Assembly (NCBI GenBank): GCA_033220425.1
Contig: CM065653.1
Coordinates: 930,001-994,000, forward strand
DNA: 64,000 nucleotides
Reading direction: 5' to 3'
Origin: Lepraria neglecta
Taxonomy: Eukaryota; Ascomycota; Lecanoromycetes; Lecanorales; Stereocaulaceae
Within the stretch, counting starts at the first letter, position 1; every line of letters begins with the position of its first letter. Under the pieces are notes generated by a model that saw only the letters and a program-made list of their open reading frames with translations, did not search any database and was not told the DNA's origin. Shown here in pieces: positions 11,002 to 21,324 of the stretch. The position numbers were made by a program, and so were the translations under genes.

Positions 11002-11329
11002 GCAGGAGCTGGGCGATGAGACATTTATTGAGGAATTGGATGAGAAGCGGATCGTGGGAAAGATGTATGGTGACGACGCGGTTTTATGAATTAGCCTGTA
11101 CGCAAGGTGTAAGGAGTTCGGGGAACGTTCAGTAGTAGAGGGCCTCGCTTTAAAGATCTATGGCCTAGAATCTGGACCTTGGTACTTCCTTGCAGGATTT
11201 AACTCTCTTGTGGCACAAATTTTGGTAGGTAGTTAGCATACATGTCTTCGCACCTGCTTTCAATTCCCTCGACTTCCCCGAGCTGAAACAAGCTTACTCT
11301 CTATACACTTCCTGAATAAAAGAATTCTT
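11002..11329. other. Intergenic before the foldback fragment
   Basis: Roughly 330 bp between the stop of the membrane protein gene and the repeat fragment. The first 90 bases are acidic-coding in another frame and may belong to the upstream gene. The rest shows nothing. Confidence 0.35.
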
Positions 11330-11389
11330 ATTGGGTTTTCTATATAAAATGTGGCTGCGGGAGCAATGAGTACTAGGTGCCAAGCATTC
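11330..11389 (+). repeat. Fragment of foldback-repeat arm, 5' of the copia element
   Basis: The stretch from 'ttgggttttc' to 'gccaagcattc' matches the right arm of the foldback repeat at 22093-22198 at most positions, including 'aaaatgtgg' and 'gccaagcatt'. The LTR element begins directly after it. The sequence beyond the second LTR (13380-13415) continues the alignment more weakly. This suggests that the LTR element landed inside an old copy. Confidence 0.55.
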
Positions 11390-11581
11390 TGTTGTATGCT
11401 ATTTGCCATTTTCCTTTGCCATTTTCCTTTATCACCATTTCTTTGTCAACATTCTAGCGTCTTCTACTGTTTGACACTCCATCATGTATATTAGGAGCCT
11501 CATTCCATAGATTCTGGCTCCTTAGGCTGTTCACATTCATAGATCTCATTGATACATTGCAACGCTTACACCATAGCGACA
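11390..11581 (+). repeat. 5' LTR of copia element
   Basis: 192 bp, starts TGTTGTATGC and ends GCGACA. It contains a tandem 'ttttcctttgcca' motif near its start. It is identical to the 3' LTR except for two T residues near the left end. Confidence 0.9.
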
Positions 11582-11592
11582 GTTATGAGCCC
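11582..11592 (+). other. Primer-binding site, initiator tRNA-Met half type
   Basis: The bases GTTATGAGCCC directly after the 5' LTR are complementary to the GGGCUCAUAAC anticodon-stem/loop of initiator tRNA-Met. This marks a half-tRNA primer, as known for copia-type elements. Confidence 0.8.
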
Positions 11593-11725
11593 GGATTGCC
11601 CTAATTGGTTAGCTTAAACGGCGCTAAACCCGATCAAGCATACCAACCGCTGCACCCGATTCTTCAACATCTTCAACAAGCCTCAAACTCATCCAATTTC
11701 CTTCATCGCGGTAGAAGCCATCAAC

Positions 11726-13159
11726 ATGAGCTTACAAGCTACCGTTCCTGCATCGATCACCCTCACAGGTGCATCAGTATGGCATAACTGGATCTCTATC
11801 ATTAGATCCAGTGCAAAACAATCAGACATCTGGGATCTTATAGACCCATCGCTCGATCAAGAGCCCCCAATCACTGCTCCCACTCTTCCAAGACGAACAG
11901 GGCTACCACCAGGCCTTACAGAAATCGAGCGCAATGATCAATACACTGATCAGTTGCTAGAGTTCAATGTTCGACAAAAGGATCATAGGGAGAAGAAGGA
12001 TGCACTAATCCGTACATTATCATACATACAAAAATCGATCTCACCTGAGTACGTCACGTACATTCTCGACAAGGACACTCCATGGCAAGCTCTTCGATCC
12101 CTCCAACAGGCTATCGAACCTCATTCAAGTGTCCGAGCTCTTGAGATTGATCGTCAGTACAAAGCACTTTGTGCAGGCCCACCAAAGGGTCAGAACATCA
12201 AGCAGTGGCTCAGCAGATGGGAAACGGTCTATGCAGAAGCTAAAGCAACGAGGCATTCGGATGTTGAAACAGGTTTAATCCTCAACTATTTTATCAACAG
12301 CCTCAAGCAGACGGATCCTACCTGGACCGCAACATCACTTTATGACCTGCAGCTCAGACGTTCCCGAAACGAGAAAACACCTACCTTCATGGAAGTCCTC
12401 AATCTCTTTCGACAAATCAGTGCAGATAATCTACTATCTAGCAACTCCGCATCCTCATATGCGGCAACACTGCAAGGTCAACCTCCGGCACCCATGTCTA
12501 CAAACCCTCAAAAATCAAAGGAACCGCCCCAGAAATGTGCTTGTGGGATGGCACATTGGTACAGTGATTGCTATTACCTTATCGAATCACTACGTCCCAA
12601 TGGCTGGAAACCCAATGCCAAGATTGTCCAGAAAGTGGAAGAAGCCCTGAAGGATTCAAAAGTCAAAGCCAACGTCGAAAAGGCTAGGAAGTGGAGAGCT
12701 AATAAGCAGAAGCCTCCAACTGAACCTCAGGATCCAAAAACCTTTGCAACAAAGTATCACAGCGATCCTGCAGCGGTCCTCAACATAAAGGACTATGATA
12801 TTGCGAACTCCTGGATACTAGATTCCGGTTCGAATATCCATGTCTGCAACGATCCCCATCGCTTCAAAACAACTCACTCCACTACATCCGACGACTATCT
12901 TGTTTCCGGATCAACAACATATCCTATCACTGCCTATGGGACGGTCGACATCACCATCGCGTCACCAACTGGTAGGACAGAAAATATTTCACTCAAACAA
13001 GTGGCCCTGATCCCAGGATTCTTCACCAACTTAGTCTCATTCAGTATGGCAAATAGCATACTTCACCAAAGCTTTACCAATTCAAAAACACCAAAACTTC
13101 ATCAAACTCCTCAACATGGCCGATATTTCAACCCTCATTGTGTGATTTTTACAGCCTGA
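11726..13159 (+). CDS. Gag-like polyprotein of the copia element
   Basis: 477 codons from an ATG 145 bp after the LTR. The N-terminal part ('WHNWISIIRSSAKQSDIWD') and the helical middle match the copia Gag/UBN2 type. A Cys/His cluster, 'CACGMAHWYSDC', at about residue 272 resembles a zinc knuckle. At about residue 366, 'WILDSGSNIHVCND' is the copia aspartic-protease active-site segment. The frame ends about 100 residues later without integrase or reverse transcriptase. It probably makes a particle protein only. It belongs to the element, not to the host. Confidence 0.8.
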   Translation: MSLQATVPASITLTGASVWHNWISIIRSSAKQSDIWDLIDPSLDQEPPITAPTLPRRTGLPPGLTEIERNDQYTDQLLEFNVRQKDHREKKDALIRTLSYIQKSISPEYVTYILDKDTPWQALRSLQQAIEPHSSVRALEIDRQYKALCAGPPKGQNIKQWLSRWETVYAEAKATRHSDVETGLILNYFINSLKQTDPTWTATSLYDLQLRRSRNEKTPTFMEVLNLFRQISADNLLSSNSASSYAATLQGQPPAPMSTNPQKSKEPPQKCACGMAHWYSDCYYLIESLRPNGWKPNAKIVQKVEEALKDSKVKANVEKARKWRANKQKPPTEPQDPKTFATKYHSDPAAVLNIKDYDIANSWILDSGSNIHVCNDPHRFKTTHSTTSDDYLVSGSTTYPITAYGTVDITIASPTGRTENISLKQVALIPGFFTNLVSFSMANSILHQSFTNSKTPKLHQTPQHGRYFNPHCVIFTA

Positions 13160-13185
13160 TCGCATCAGCGCTCAAGCTGGGGGGG

Positions 13186-13379
13186 TGTTTTGTATGCTAT
13201 TTGCCATTTTCCTTTGCCATTTTCCTTTATCACCATTTCTTTGTCAACATTCTAGCGTCTTCTACTGTTTGACACTCCATCATGTATATTAGGAGCCTCA
13301 TTCCATAGATTCTGGCTCCTTAGGCTGTTCACATTCATAGATCTCATTGATACATTGCAACGCTTACACCATAGCGACA
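13186..13379 (+). repeat. 3' LTR of copia element
   Basis: 194 bp, preceded by a G-rich polypurine tract (13178-13185) and followed by the CATTC target duplication. It lies 57 bp beyond the stop codon of the convergent GH71 gene. Confidence 0.9.
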
Positions 13380-13436
13380 CATTCCTAAGAGTCCTGAATA
13401 CACTAAATACTTGTAATAGCCTTAAATACTTTGCAT

Positions 13437-15555
13437 TTACAGCCTCACCCCGCAAGGGCGGACAATCTCTTGTCCACCGTCGCAATAAGCCGCCTGATCT
13501 GAACCCGGCTGCCCAGCCCAAACGTATCCAGCATGCATGCAATTTGTCGGAAACAATTGATTCAAAGCCGTGATAGTCTTGCTGCCACCGCTAACCCCAC
13601 CGCCAACAGTGGGAGCTGTAGCAGTTTTGCTCGTAGGGGTTGGAGGCTCCGGGATGGGTGCTGCGGCGGTGGTAATTGGATTGATTGGTGGAACATAAAT
13701 CGGCTGTGATGGGGCAACGCTTGGGGTTGAAGTGACAGGAGTGACACTGCTTGGTGATGGTACAGGTGAAGAGCTACCGCCAGTACTGCTAACAGCGGTG
13801 GTAGAGGGGACCGGGACAGTGGGGTTTCCAGTGCCACCACCAGATGCTGTACCAAGGGAGGGGGTGGCCTGGCAGGTGGCTTGTAGACTGGCCGCGAAAC
13901 TCTTCAGGCCATCTGCTTGCAATGGATCCGATGGTCCAGCTGGTAGTGTTCCCACGTAAGCGTTAAAGTTGTATATGCCGCACACGCAGTCGCTTTTGAT
14001 ATCTTTCAAGCTGTCACCGCTAAGGACCGTCTGACCGCCTCGAGTCAGGGAGAACGACTGTTTGCCGGTTCCCATGGCGACTTGGAAGGAATTGGCTCCG
14101 GCTTGTGCGTTGAATGATTGGCTGTTGCCGCCTGATGCGACTTGAACTGTTCCCGCAGATTTTAAAAGGGCGACAACGAAGACTGCATCCTCCATTGTCT
14201 CGTAGCCGTTGGGCTTGCCGACGAAGTAGTTTGGGTTGGGGCTTGGACTGGGCCAGGGTTGCTCGCAGGTATCGGTTGAGTCGCAGGAGGCGGATTTGAG
14301 GGTTGGCCGGTACCAATAGATGAGCTGATCATCCTGAATATAGCTGTCGACGGTTTGGGCGCCATCCTTGAAGGCATGAATGTATGGCTTAGCCATTTGG
14401 AGGAAACCATCGTGAGGCCTGTCGTGGTTATCAATATAAGTCTGTAATATTCACTCTCTTGGAGATAAGGTGGGAAACGAACATGTCATTAGTCCATTTC
14501 GAATTGCCATCGTCTATGTGGGGAGACGAGAGAGGTCCAATATAGTGACTTTCACCGTAATCGTTCCACTGCTCCATGTTAGTCCTGGAATTTGAATAGA
14601 ATAGCCGGATCTTGCACCGTTATAATCTCAAGGAACTGGGAGCCGAGAGTTAAGACTTCAGTCCAACGATCGAACCAAAGTGTATCTGATGGGAAGACCC
14701 AATTTTTGCTGTATGAAACTTCGAGGCCATAGTGGGTAGAGAACCAGGCAGAGACCGCTATAGAGCCATAAAGGTTAGGTAGGACCTTACAACGGCTGCA
14801 TGTAAGACTTACGCGCGATATATGGCTTCAGACCAAGGACGTCCGTGTAACTTTTGTCACCGTCGTTAACGGTGAGGTTGGTACCATCCGGCGCCTTGTT
14901 GTTTCCGTTATTAGGCCAGGCCATCCAATTCAGCAATCCATCAGCATCAGCAAGATTTTTTGGTTGGAAATTGGGCGCGAAAAAAATCTCATCCCTCGAC
15001 ATTCCAGCAGCAGCCGCAACGGCATTAAGATCCAATCCGTCGCCAGCAAAGGAGGACACAAAGATCTTCTTATCCACTTTAAGTTGTGCGGACTGCGTTC
15101 CATAATTCTTGATCATGGCACCAATACCGGAAGTGTTTGAGATCGTATACCAATTGAAGTCGAATGAGATGAAGACGCTCATGTTGTTCTGGGCCGCCGA
15201 CTCGTAGGCGTAGGTAAGCTGTGTATCGGTGTATGCGTCGACGCCAATGTTTAGTGCAAATGCATCGATGCCTGCAGCTTTTGCTTGCTGCATGTCTGAG
15301 TCGTAGTCTGAGGAGCTGGTTCGGTCATCTATGACGCCAATCTGTAGGATGACACGAGTGATCAGCTCCAATTGTTTGGGCCAAAGAGAAGGTTTGAACG
15401 TCTCGTACCATGAAGTGACAGAACACCATCTTTTCGGTGGATTGTCTCGCGTTAAGGAGCCCAGAGCTGCCATGAGGCGCAGCTGCAGCTAAGGTGGCTG
15501 CGAGGAAGCAAGCTACACCGCATGAACGCATCATATTCAGCATAACGAGTGCCAT
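13437..15555 (-). CDS. Secreted GH71 alpha-1,3-glucanase (mutanase type)
   Basis: Five exons, complement(13437..14418, 14483..14568, 14618..14757, 14813..15341, 15409..15555), 627 aa. All four introns are 49-67 bp with usable donor, branch and AG. Residues 1-25 or so form a signal peptide ('CGVACFLAATLAAAA'). The GH71 catalytic domain has 'MVFCHFM', 'AAGIDAFALNIGVD', 'FISFDFNWYT', 'VSYSKNWVFPSDTLWFDRW' and 'TWNDYGESHYIGPLSSPH'. A beta-rich C-terminal region, a Ser/Thr/Pro linker and a Cys-rich end ('NCMHAGYVWAGQPGSD') follow. Its expected role is to cleave alpha-1,3-glucan in the fungal wall or in competing fungi. The C-terminus ends in GTGAGG just before the stop and could continue through an unseen intron; a copia element lies 57 bp downstream. 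Confidence 0.88.
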
Positions 15556-16754
15556 TATGATACTCCAAGGAAAATTGCCAATGCAATGTATGAGAAACAC
15601 TCTCTGATATTTGTTTTCAAAAAGAACGTAGGTAGTATTCAACAAAAGGGGGGCTTGGTTCAAACAGCCTACTCAACGATACAGATGAACGGAAACGACA
15701 GTGGTATTTTGGATTCCAGATCCAGGAGCCAAAAAGGAATGACCTAGCAGAATAGCAGAAAGATATCTAAAAGAGCAAAGGTGCCATCTCAGGGGCATCT
15801 TTTCTCCTATAAACTCACCGAATTGCGGGGATATCGTATAATTTCAATCAGCTCATTCATCAAGGCACGTTAAAGGGCGCCTGAGCCGATGGCGCAGCAA
15901 GCAAATATTATGCATCGTGCTTACGATTTGCTAATCATGAAACATTGTCGCCGCTTCTCTGGCGGGGAACACCAGGGAGGCCAGGTTTGGGGGCTGTCTG
16001 CGCCCCATGAATAGGCAGGGTGGTCGGGTTTCATCTGATATTAGGGAAGGAGGCGAGGCCGGTCCTTGAACTAGCGCGGGAGCAGCCGAAGCCTTCCCCT
16101 TCACCCAGGCTCGCCTTTAGGGGCGGCTCCCGGGCGGCTCCAGGGCTTACGTTGCATTCCATTTGTCCTATGATGAGCCAGGCTCCCAGGGGCATCGACG
16201 CCTCGACGCATAATCCTCGTCAGTATTATGCTTCTCTCAAAAGTCGACGAGCAGCGGCGTACGGTACTGTTGGATTGTTAATTTGCCATGAAAGGAAACA
16301 CAAGGTGGAACGGCACTACTATCAGAGGCTCGAAGCATTGTAAGCAAAGAACAGACCGAAGTTACTGGATGGATTCGTTAGTAATTGTAATCAGATCTAT
16401 ACAGAGACGTCTTTCATAAAATAGGACAGAAGTGTGAAAAAGAAGGCTGAGTATGCTTGAGAGGAGAGACTCGCTGCGCGCTAGATACTCGACTCAGAAA
16501 ACACAGACATCAAACACTCAGCTGCATAGAGTTAGTTAGAGACTGTGAAAGTATGCATCTTTGAGGTCAGCATGAATTGCAGACTCTAAAGCTAAGGGTA
16601 CATGCCCTAGGATTAGGACAAATGCTGGGGAATTCTCTCTTTGGTATAGCGTCAATCGTTCATTGTGGACAATTTCCATCGACACGCTCGCCATGATCTT
16701 AATGCTTCGCTTTCTATCTAGCCCCTCCGTTTAACTCGTGATTCCCATTCAATC
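15556..16754. other. Intergenic, nothing recognised
   Basis: 1.2 kb between the GH71 start and the 3' end of the RanBP1 gene. A 107-codon frame at 16020-16343 has no domain and no splice context. The GH71 promoter should lie in the left part. Confidence 0.4.
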
Positions 16755-17826
16755 CTACTCGGTACGCTCGGTAGGCTCTGCAGCAGGAGCAGCAGCAGCA
16801 CTACCAACAGCTTCCTTGGGGAACAGCGCTTCATTGTCTTGCTGAGCTTTCTCGAAGGCATCTTTGAACAGGCCGGCATCTAAATATTCACGTATTAGTT
16901 GTTGCTCGCGGATAAATGGGATGGCAGTTAGTAGGGAGAACACATACTCTCGCTATTAGCAAACCGAATAGCCAGCGTCTGTTGCTCCGGCTCCCCCTCA
17001 CTGACATCAGCAGCTGCGTTCCACACCCAGCTTCGATCACTGCCCACGTTTGGAGAGAGCTTCATATCTGGGACCACTACATCATGACACCCAAATTAGC
17101 CTTCAATCATCCCTACAACCCGCTATACCCCCCACACCTCACAAATAGACCCAAAAAGTAAAATCCGACTCACCATAATGATTCGCACAAACCTTCAACG
17201 TCTTATCCCGCCTCATAACCAGTCTCGTCTTCCCATTCTCCTTATGCTTCAACAACCTCACATCCCCCGTCCCACGCTCCTTCCACTCCCTACTCTCGCG
17301 ATCAAACTTAAAAAGCTTCGCGCGCATTTTGAACGTCTGCTCCTCAAGCTCCTCATTCGTCTTCGTCTCAACCTTCTCCGTCAAACGATGCACAGGCTCG
17401 AAGTGGACTTCGGGGGATTCGGGTGCATCGTCCTATCATTACCCAAAAAAGAATCAGTACCTCACACAAAAGAAACCCAGTAGATGTATGTAGTGCATGG
17501 GGGGAGGGGTTGGAAGGAGAAAAATTAACCGGCTCCCCATCCTCATGCTCCGCAGCTTTCTCAGCCTCCGCATCCTTCTTCGCCTTGGAACTCCCACTCC
17601 GATCTTCCTCCCCCTCCGCTTCATCCTCTTTCTTCTCCTTCTTAGCTCCTCCGCCAAACATGCTAAACATGCTATCTTTCACGCCCGCAGCAGCAGTCCC
17701 CGCGCTAGAAGCCGCATTGCTAGCCATCTCGGTGTAAGTAGCTGGCTGTGTTTTTGTGGTGGATTCTTCAGTCTTGGCGGGCGCCTCTGAGGTGGTCTCG
17801 GGCTTTGTTTCTTCGGGTGCCGACAT
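16755..17826 (-). CDS. YRB1: Ran-binding protein 1 (Yrb1 type)
   Basis: Four exons, complement(16755..16879, 16948..17076, 17174..17432, 17530..17826), 269 aa. Introns of 68, 97 and 97 bp; the first donor is a weak GTTAAT, the others are GTGAGT and GTATGT. The N-terminal 100 residues are Glu/Thr rich with a Gly-Phe patch ('[14 protein letters not shown]'). The rest is one RanBD1 domain: '[20 protein letters not shown]', '[19 protein letters not shown]', '[19 protein letters not shown]' and 'VCANHYVVPDMKL', then 'WVWNAAAD' and '[19 protein letters not shown]'. Known role: binds Ran-GTP and stimulates RanGAP to unload export complexes at the nuclear pore. The acidic Ala-rich tail is ordinary for the family. 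Confidence 0.93.
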
Positions 17827-18277
17827 GATGGCAGCGTATCTTTGGTAGATGGGGTTTGTGTTCACTTCAGTACTGGTGTGTACGAAGTGTGAAGAGTGTT
17901 GGGGACGAATATGGGTTTGGAATTTTATAGGTTGTTTTGCAGGCAGATATTCGGGTGCGGGTAGGCTAACGCCAACCGCATATCGCGCTAAAAAAATCCT
18001 CTTTAGGCCGCCTTGGGCATCGAGGGTATCAAGCCCCATTCTATTGTGACCAAAATTCGTGGGTAATATGGATTCATAACTAAACCGTACAGCATGTTCA
18101 TATCTTGATGGATCTGACCTGGACTCCCAGCAACACCGGAGCACCCTCGCTACATGTCCTAAGCCTATCTCAATACCCCGTGAACCTTCCATCTCCCGTG
18201 ATATTCCTGATAGAAAGCACACCAACGCCAGCAACGACAAAATCTCCAGACGTCATTGCAGCTTCCCTCATAGCTCA
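17827..18277. other. Promoter region of YRB1 / downstream of 875-codon gene
   Basis: About 450 bp between two genes on the same strand. It is open in several frames but has no domain. It should contain the YRB1 promoter and the 3' UTR of the upstream gene. Confidence 0.4.
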
Positions 18278-20905
18278 TCACCTGCGAGATCCGTCCTTAC
18301 CCTTCGTCTTGACCTTCATCCTCCGCTGCTTAGGAACGCCCCCTATTTTCCACCAAGTCTTCAGCGCCAACTTCTGTGTCTCGCGCAGATGTCTTCTCCT
18401 GAAATCTCCGACTTCCTGCGCAAGTGCCTTCACGTCCACCCCAGTGGCCGCTCGAGCTAGTACGCGCGCCTGCTTCGAGATCATGGAGGTCTTGTTGCGG
18501 GTGTAGAGACTCAGATCCTTAGTGAAGTTTCCCGCACCCGCCTTGATCTGCTGTGAAATGACTGCCTGACGGTCATGGAATTTCCCGGTAAATTTACGAG
18601 CTAGGTCTCTCGTCTGTACCACAATGAGCTCCTTGGTCTTCACTGCGGTCTTGTAGTGAGATTGGATAGTGGCCTTCTCTGCTTCTCTCTGCGCCTTGGC
18701 CTTCTTTTTTTGCTGCTGTACAAATGTGGAAACTCTCGTCTTGGTTTGGTTATAAACAGTATTGAGGCTGGTTTGTACTGAACTGAGATCATCGCGAATT
18801 GACTCTGCCAGAGCACGAGTTGCCTTCTTCCACCCAGCCACCTTGAGCCATGACGAGCCAAAGTCGACTTCAAAGCTTTCGTTGATCTTTGGCTTGGAAT
18901 CTGTCCATAGTGAAACATTAAGCAAGCCGTAAGCATCTTCGCGAGGAATCTGCAAGGCGTAAACTCCGTCGAACAGAGTCGTGAGCTCATGCTCAAGCTC
19001 TGTCCTGCCATGCAACACCTTGAATAACAGCTTGGGCGGCTTCTTCATCTTGCTGAACCAATGTGGTGGCCTTAGCACGATATGACAGTCTCCAAGGACA
19101 TGTACTTTGAACTGCTCGGACTTGTTTGGTGCAAACATGTATGTATCCAACAAGAAAGAGGTTATGTCGGTATTGGAAGATAAGCTCCTGATGGGGGAAA
19201 CATGAGCTGGAATTGACGATGCGGTAGTTGCGACTAGAGCGGTTGTGCTTGATAAAGAAAAGGGTGCTGTCGAAGCTGTCGAAGCCAACATTGTGGTTGA
19301 GACAGCGGTTGTGGGGAAGACTCTGCTGTTAAAGACCTTCGACGCTCCAAGGAATCCGGAAAGGCCAATCCCCAGTATCAACAGCGGCAATACAGCCATC
19401 AGAAAGAACGCAAACCCAGAGATAGGTTCATATCTTTTCAAGATTTTGGGGCCCTCCTTTTGACCATCCGAGACAATTGAGTCAAGCCAACCCCAGAAAG
19501 ACCACTGTCTGCTGTCCCGCCCGTTCCCTAACTTCTTATTGCTGAGAGGTTGTGATCCAGGCCTTGAAGAGCCATGAGCAGCAGCAAGACAAGCAAGATT
19601 CCTATTCATCTGGCCTGCGTCGATGTTCAAGAACGTTGCGAGGTCGACTGGGTAGCGCCGAACAAGCTGAGCTGCGCCAGAACTTGACTTTCGGGCCTCA
19701 AGACTGATGTGGGGAGTCAGATAATCAAGGGTGATGTATTCCCTAGGAGGTTTGTCCCACTGCGGGGTCTGTGAGATGACGATTGACTGCACTGCATGGC
19801 GGCTCATCAGTGACCGAGCAAATTGGCGGGTCTGCTTCAGTTGGGAATTGTCATTGTCTGGCGCGCAGAAGATTGCAATGTCAGGGAGTTTCCAGCTGTT
19901 AGACAAGGCGAACCTAGACCCAGTCCAGGTAGATTCGACGGATGTTCCATCGGTCATCGCTAGGTGTAGAGTGTCATTGCCATCTTCCATCCTGGCAAAC
20001 GAGGCGTAACAGCACTCCTCGACGTTCAACTCCAAGCCCGAAGAATCGATGAGAACAACTTCTGGGGAAGCTGTCTCCCCGAACCCAGATATCGGAACAA
20101 TATTGAACTTGGAAGATCGAGACTTCTCAGAGTCAGGCGTCGAGCACTTTAGTGAAGCTGCTAACGCCGTGCCAATCTTTTGCACAATTGGCTCTCGATG
20201 TTCAGGATGTCCGACGTATAGTATCTTGTATGATCCGCCTTCAGGAGTAAGGCCATAGGGAGTCATGGTTTGTTTGACGGTAACAGCCAATTGGCCTGGC
20301 AGGTAATCCAGTATGTTTTTGTAGAACGCATTTGTTTGCTCATGCTTCACCATGATCGGCAACGTATGTGAGACTTCGGTGAACCTCGAGGAGTTCAAGT
20401 TGATGACGCTAGGTTCGTCGAATTGAATAGCTTCATGCCCACCAGGCAGGTGACTGGGGGTTATGTGCTCGGATGTAGATTGGTCTTCTGAGTATTGTTC
20501 GGAGGGGAAAGACTCGGATTCTGCAAGGGTTGCATGAACACTGGAGCTGACAGAAGCTTGGCCTTGGGAGGGCTGGTCGACCTGGTCATTTGGTGCCGGC
20601 TCTTGAGAGGGAATATCAATCTGGTCAAACCCATGCCCATCACTAGATGTAGTAGACTCGGTCATAGCATCCTGATCTTCACAGTCGGTACTAGCATTGC
20701 TCCTCTCGTCTATGAAATCGTAGGAACTGTCTCCGAGAGAGCTGGAAGTATCATCGCAGCTATCATCGTGGGTGGAAGTCATGGCGACAAGTTGTGACTG
20801 TGACAACCAGCTCGTGGGAGTACCATATACAGGTATAGTTGGGAATCTAAGGACGACAGAGGATATAACTTCGGGATTAGGGTCGTCTTCCTGAGGCTGC
20901 TGCAT
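18278..20905 (-). CDS. Single-pass membrane protein of unknown function
   Basis: Uninterrupted 875-codon frame, so a single-exon gene. I do not recognise a named domain. Residues 1-170 are Ser/Asp/Glu rich ('DDTSSSLGDSSYDFIDERS') and look disordered. Residues 200-440 are globular, with 'EGGSYKILYVGHPEHREPIV' and a strand/loop pattern. One strong membrane helix, 'FFLMAVLPLLILGIGLSGFL', lies near residue 500. After a Thr/Ser stretch comes a beta-rich part ('EQFKVHVLGDCHIVLRPPHW') and a long basic, helical C-terminus ('QQQKKKAKAQREAEKATIQ', ending 'RRMKVKTKGKDGSRR'). The layout suggests an envelope or ER anchor with a nuclear-type basic tail, but no function can be named. A second ATG at 20782 (MTSTHDD) is an alternative start. 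Confidence 0.75.
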   Translation of the reverse strand: MQQPQEDDPNPEVISSVVLRFPTIPVYGTPTSWLSQSQLVAMTSTHDDSCDDTSSSLGDSSYDFIDERSNASTDCEDQDAMTESTTSSDGHGFDQIDIPSQEPAPNDQVDQPSQGQASVSSSVHATLAESESFPSEQYSEDQSTSEHITPSHLPGGHEAIQFDEPSVINLNSSRFTEVSHTLPIMVKHEQTNAFYKNILDYLPGQLAVTVKQTMTPYGLTPEGGSYKILYVGHPEHREPIVQKIGTALAASLKCSTPDSEKSRSSKFNIVPISGFGETASPEVVLIDSSGLELNVEECCYASFARMEDGNDTLHLAMTDGTSVESTWTGSRFALSNSWKLPDIAIFCAPDNDNSQLKQTRQFARSLMSRHAVQSIVISQTPQWDKPPREYITLDYLTPHISLEARKSSSGAAQLVRRYPVDLATFLNIDAGQMNRNLACLAAAHGSSRPGSQPLSNKKLGNGRDSRQWSFWGWLDSIVSDGQKEGPKILKRYEPISGFAFFLMAVLPLLILGIGLSGFLGASKVFNSRVFPTTAVSTTMLASTASTAPFSLSSTTALVATTASSIPAHVSPIRSLSSNTDITSFLLDTYMFAPNKSEQFKVHVLGDCHIVLRPPHWFSKMKKPPKLLFKVLHGRTELEHELTTLFDGVYALQIPREDAYGLLNVSLWTDSKPKINESFEVDFGSSWLKVAGWKKATRALAESIRDDLSSVQTSLNTVYNQTKTRVSTFVQQQKKKAKAQREAEKATIQSHYKTAVKTKELIVVQTRDLARKFTGKFHDRQAVISQQIKAGAGNFTKDLSLYTRNKTSMISKQARVLARAATGVDVKALAQEVGDFRRRHLRETQKLALKTWWKIGGVPKQRRMKVKTKGKDGSRR

Positions 20906-21324
20906 TAGGTCAGCCGAGCTCTACGACTGTAGGGAACGTTGGGTGCTTCAGGAAGGCATGTTGAGTTAAGTAAGATGGTGAGCTTAGGAATGTATGAGGC
21001 TCGTTTTGAGAGAGTGAAATGCCAGGTAGGCACTTACCGAAAGTATGAAAGTATGGATCCCTGCCCTCGGTGTTAATAGCCAAGGCAGCCTTATGACTCT
21101 TAATAGCTCTCAGCGATCACGGGGAACTGCAGGCACGTCGATGATAAGGACACGAGTGATCGGGGGTTGGGAAGGATCTCCAGTCCACAGTAAGGTGACG
21201 CAAACAATAGTGTTTAGCTCGAAGTGATGTCGCCGTGCGTGGTGAATGGGATGGGATGAAGGTGTTAAGGTGTTCAGGCAGATGTCACGGAAGGAGGTGG
21301 GGTTAGAAGCCCCGCGCTAGTGCG
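20906..21324. other. Upstream region of the 875-codon gene
   Basis: About 420 bp between the start codon of the minus-strand gene and the left arm of the foldback repeat. Probably promoter. No gene seen. Confidence 0.4.

Larger units (their letters stand above)
11390..13379 (+). mobile_element. Non-autonomous Ty1/copia LTR element, gag-type
   Basis: 1,990-bp element bounded by two LTRs of 192 and 194 bp that look identical apart from a TT difference near the start. Both LTRs run TG..CA. A CATTC target duplication flanks the element (11385-11389 and 13380-13384). The primer-binding site (11582-11592) matches the anticodon region of initiator tRNA-Met, the half-tRNA priming mode typical of copia elements, and a G-run polypurine tract ends at 13185. 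The interior is one 477-codon frame. No integrase or reverse transcriptase is present between the LTRs, so it is incomplete and would need a helper. The near-identical LTRs mark it as young. Confidence 0.9.

Noticed and set aside
11605-11787. Small open frame inside the copia element
   Set aside because: It overlaps the Gag frame in another phase and has no domain.
13184-13379. Second copy of the 192-bp sequence first considered as a dispersed gene regulatory repeat
   Set aside because: The target duplication, primer-binding site and polypurine tract show that the two copies are LTRs of one element.
16020-16343. 107-codon plus-strand open frame
   Set aside because: Pro/Arg rich from high GC, no domain, no splice partner, and it lies in a gap where other frames are equally open.
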